DNA of 64,000 nt from Lanius collurio (Eukaryota; Chordata; Aves; Passeriformes; Laniidae): contig JACBWW010000004.1 in the NCBI GenBank assembly GCA_020086605.1, forward strand, positions 40,287,920 to 40,351,919. Direction: 5' to 3'. Under the pieces are notes generated by a model. It saw nothing but the letters and a program-made list of their open reading frames with translations. It did not search any database and was not told the origin of the DNA. Every line of letters begins with the position of its first letter. The first letter of the stretch is position 1. Below, piece after piece: positions 35,601 to 64,000 of this stretch. A program made the translations under genes and the position numbers.

Positions 35601-37992
35601 CATTCCCAAGAGAGCAGGATTGCTCCTGTGCCTCAGGAGATGCTCCTGTGAAGCAAGTCCCAGGAGTCTGCCATGGAATGATCTGATATACACAAACATC
35701 ACAGGTAAGAAAAAGACATTTAACTCTGGCTTTCCAGTGATGTTAAGAGCACTTGAGTTGAGCTTCATGACTGATGAGCCTTTCTTGCTGACTATGGACA
35801 GCAATACTAAAGTAACATTCTGGAATCAACATTGTTATAGGCTGCCTTTCATCTTCCCTTGAATTCCTAATGGCTGGCACAAAACAAGGTCTTGCCTGAA
35901 AAAGCAGAGACTGTTTGTATGTTATTATCTTGTAGGTACTAACAGGTCACTATTCATGTTGTGAAAATAAACACAGCAATGAGAGATTGCATGCAAAGCA
36001 GTCTCAGTGGCATCTCAACGTGTAAGGACACGAGTGGATTTGAGGAGTTCCAGTTGGAGTTTGACACACAGGAAAAGCTGCCATGTAAATCTTGCTGATC
36101 TGGCTTACTGCTGCATTGTGGGCAATAGCAGAACAATAGCACTTTCTTACTGGGGGGAAAGAGATTAGTTTTGGGGGTTAGTTTATTTTTGAGGAAAGCA
36201 CAGTTGTTTGTCAGCCTGCTCATGCCAGTACCCAGGCAGCACTCCACAAGAGATTAGTGTTCACATGGTTCGTTTCATCGACCTGTTTCAACAGGGCAGC
36301 ATTAACCTCCTCAAATAAGTAACCTTGAGGGCCAAGGCAGAGTGATGTAAACAACTCAGGATGAGATTGCTGTTGGGAAATCAAGTGAAACTAACTCCAC
36401 TATTGTCGCAGCATTGTTGTTTCTGTTTTCCAGACATGCTAGGAACGTTAAGGCTTGTGAAATGCTGGAAAAAGAGGGAGCAGCGTTGGCTCGAGAATGA
36501 AGATGTTCTTGTGGTTGCAAGTGTTTAGGAGGTATCTGCAGACGAGGTTCAGTGGTCCGTTTTGTCCCAGACTTATGCTAAAGTCACAGCCCAGTGACCC
36601 ATTCTTCTGCATATCAATCTCTGTTCTGGAAAAGGTGAGACACGATGTTTCCTTTGGGTTTGCCTACCTGAAAATACCTTTCTGTGTCATCAGAAGCACG
36701 GGGTGGAAAGCTCAATGATCACCGTGGTGTTAAGGGCCTGTAAGAGAAGGCTCAGGTGTGCCAGGGCTCACCTCTCCAGCTGGAGGAGATGAGGGCTGAC
36801 AAGGGTTACGTAACCACATCAAACACAAAGGAGGAAGGAAATTACAAAAGCAGCTAGAGGTATGAGAGGGAGAGAAGGGTGGGTATAAAGAGAGGACTTG
36901 AGATAAGCACAGTTAATTCTTTATGTGCTCCAGGATCAGTTAAAATGTACAAAGGGTAGTTCCTGGCAGCTAGGTGAGGTGGTGGGCTCAGAGTCAGGAC
37001 CTGAAAGAAAGATAAAGCTCTATTCCTGCCTGCCTGATGAAAGCAAAGCATGAACAGTTAATGAAAAAGTGCTCTGTCTGTAGAGGCTGGAGTATGATGT
37101 CTAAATTGAACTCAAATACTGGATTTATGTAAGGGTTACCTGCGGAATTCAGTTGCTTCAGTTACCTGACTGTGAGGCAGCAGACTGAGGCATTGAACAG
37201 CTGTTCTTGCCACCCGGATGGCCTATCTGTGTGGAGAATATCAGCCTCCCTCATAGCGTTTGGAAGGATGCTTGGAGGGGAAGCAGCAGGAAGAGGGGCT
37301 ACTTGGATGACCTCCACTGGCATAATAGGTGAAATTCCTGTGGAGAGGAATGCCTTGCTTTGCTTAGTCTGGGAGCTGTTAAGGACAGGTATAACACCAG
37401 AAGCAAGAAGCTTCTGACCAGTTGTGAGAAAACTAATCCCAGTAGCTTTATGCCAAGGTGATTGAAGTAGTTTTTTTAAACTTTGGTAGAAAGTGCTTTT
37501 TGCCCTATATTGCTTCCATTAAAAAACTATTTATGCTTTTTGTTTTGTATCCCCCAAACCTCCCTCCTGCTGATCTTGCTTCCTAGCTTTGAGTAGAGCA
37601 GCTCTTTCTCTTGCTATGCTGATCTTTTTGATGTCTCTGTAAACTTTCATACTTACCTACTGATTTGGATGACTGTAGTCTGTATTGTTTATGGCAAGGG
37701 GATCTTTATAGCTTCTGAAATCTATTTTGATCATCTGCTAGCACTGGCTTCTCACCCAGTGCTGCTCTGTGGTGAGCTTGTGCAGAAGTACTACTGAAAA
37801 TCACAGCTGCCTTGACTAAATCTAAGCATTTTGGTGAGCTTAGAGGCATGTGGGCAAAAAAATGTTGAGAAAAGTTTAGCAAAGGTAAGCAACTGTGTGT
37901 TTTGTGGTGATTACTATACAACAGTCTACAACTTCCTTGTGAGGGGAAGAGGAGAGGCAGACACTGATCTCTTCTCTGTGGTGCCCAGTGAT
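32700..37992. other. Intergenic region RPLP2-PNPLA2
   Basis: 5.3 kb with no CpG island, recognised repeat or conserved exon. Frames in it are short and lack domains. Confidence 0.6.
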
Positions 37993-38245
37993 GGGACCTG
38001 AGGAAACGGCCCGAAATTGTGTCAGGGCAGATTTAGGATATTAGAAAAAGGCTCTTCACCCGGAGGGTGGTTGGGCACTGGAACAGGCTCCCCAGGGAAG
38101 TGGTCACAACACCAGCCTTAACAAGAGTTCAAGAAGCATTTGGACAATGCTCTTGGGCAAATGGTGTGACTCTTGCGGATGGTGCTGTGTAGGTCCAAGA
38201 GCTGGACTCGATGATCCTTGTGGGTCCCTTCCGATGATTCTATGA
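37993..38245 (+). mobile_element. CR1 LINE 3' fragment upstream of PNPLA2
   Basis: Contains ttcacccggagggtggttgg, ggcactggaacaggctcccc and ggactcgatgatccttgtgg, ending attctatga. Same subfamily as 31-294. It ends about 0.5 kb before the PNPLA2 TATA-like box. Confidence 0.94.
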
Positions 38246-38735
38246 GTTTAGAGGCAGAGAAAGCTGTTCAGGGGGGAACAGGGGAATCGACTTTTTCCCA
38301 GTTCTTGTCCTGTTGCTGTGACAAGACTTGCCTCCTTCTGACTCCTCAGCTTTTTGTGAAAGGGGAAAGCTTTTCCTCTTCTCTCACGTTTCGTGCCCAT
38401 TCCCTGAAAAACAAAGGAAACCCCTAGGACTTGGACCAGATGCCAAGAATCGGGATGTTCCGTGAGGGAAGGACAGCCTGCTGCCCCCGGACAGGGCGAG
38501 GTTTGGGGTGCTGCGAGCAGCCGCAACCCTATCCTCCGAGAAGCTGGCTCGGCCCCTGCCACTTCAGGGCGGCGCTGGCACGGCTGCCCTGGCTCGGCAA
38601 ACGGCGAGCGCCCGCAATGCCCCCGGGCCGGGAGAAGGGTTCACCGGAGGAAGGGTTGGCAGGAGGGGCCGGGCGATCCCGCCCGCGCCGGGGCGGTGGC
38701 CATGCCGGGGGCGGGCCCGAGGGCCGGGCTGCCGC

Positions 38736-38741
38736 ATATAA
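38736..38741 (+). promoter_or_regulatory. TATA-like box of PNPLA2
   Basis: atataa within gccgcatataagcttgg, embedded in GC-rich sequence. It predicts a start near 38768 and a 5' UTR of about 170 nt with no upstream ATG. Confidence 0.55.
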
Positions 38742-38939
38742 GCTTGGCAGCCGGCACAGCTCTCCCAGCGGCGAGCCTTGCCGTGTTCTTCGGCTCCGTC
38801 TCCGGCAGCAACACTTCCCGGCTGTCCCGCCCGTCCAGAGGCGGTGTGAGAAGAGACCCGCGGCTTCACCTCTCCACCGCGGCTGCTGCTGCTTCCCCCG
38901 TGCACCGCCCCCCCCCGTCTCTAGCGGGGTGCGGAGGCC

Positions 38940-63984
<25,045 letters not shown>

Positions 63985-64000
63985 GCCTGCTGCTGTGAGG

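Overview
The window is nuclear DNA from a bird. The evidence is CR1 LINE fragments with typical 3' ends (for example 31-294, 25785-26072, 37993-38245), small vertebrate-type GT-AG introns, CpG-island promoters, and the conserved vertebrate gene order PIDD1 - RPLP2 - PNPLA2 (human 11p15.5). It could be a passerine or other neoavian species, but I cannot name the species.

Layout. 1-10.7 kb: no protein gene that I can support; it holds CR1 tails, an 82-bp tandem duplication and presumably the 3' UTR of PIDD1. 10.76-24.0 kb: PIDD1 on the minus strand. All 15 coding exons join in frame to an 895-residue protein (leucine-rich repeats, two ZU5 domains each ending in an HFS autoprocessing site, UPA, death domain). 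24.0-28.0 kb: the head-to-head space between PIDD1 and RPLP2, with two separate CpG islands and four CR1 pieces between them. 28.08-32.69 kb: RPLP2 on the plus strand, a 5'TOP gene whose four coding exons give 115 residues, ending in an ATTAAA poly(A) signal. 32.7-38.4 kb: intergenic. 38.4-64.0 kb: PNPLA2 (adipose triglyceride lipase) on the plus strand, nine coding exons, 481 residues, with a 16.2-kb first intron; the stop codon lies 16 bases before the window end.

The three genes act in unrelated processes: PIDDosome assembly and caspase-2 activation (PIDD1), the ribosomal stalk (RPLP2), and the first step of triglyceride breakdown on lipid droplets (PNPLA2). They are linked by conserved synteny, not by a shared pathway. 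I reconstructed the exon structures by hand from splice sites, reading-frame continuity and family resemblance; every exon length fits the phase of its neighbours. I found no undescribed system. The most interesting points are a minimal upstream ORF one base before the PIDD1 start, loss of the usual ATGL C-terminal phosphoserine context, CR1 insertions between the PIDD1 and RPLP2 promoters, and a probable assembly error marked by one N.
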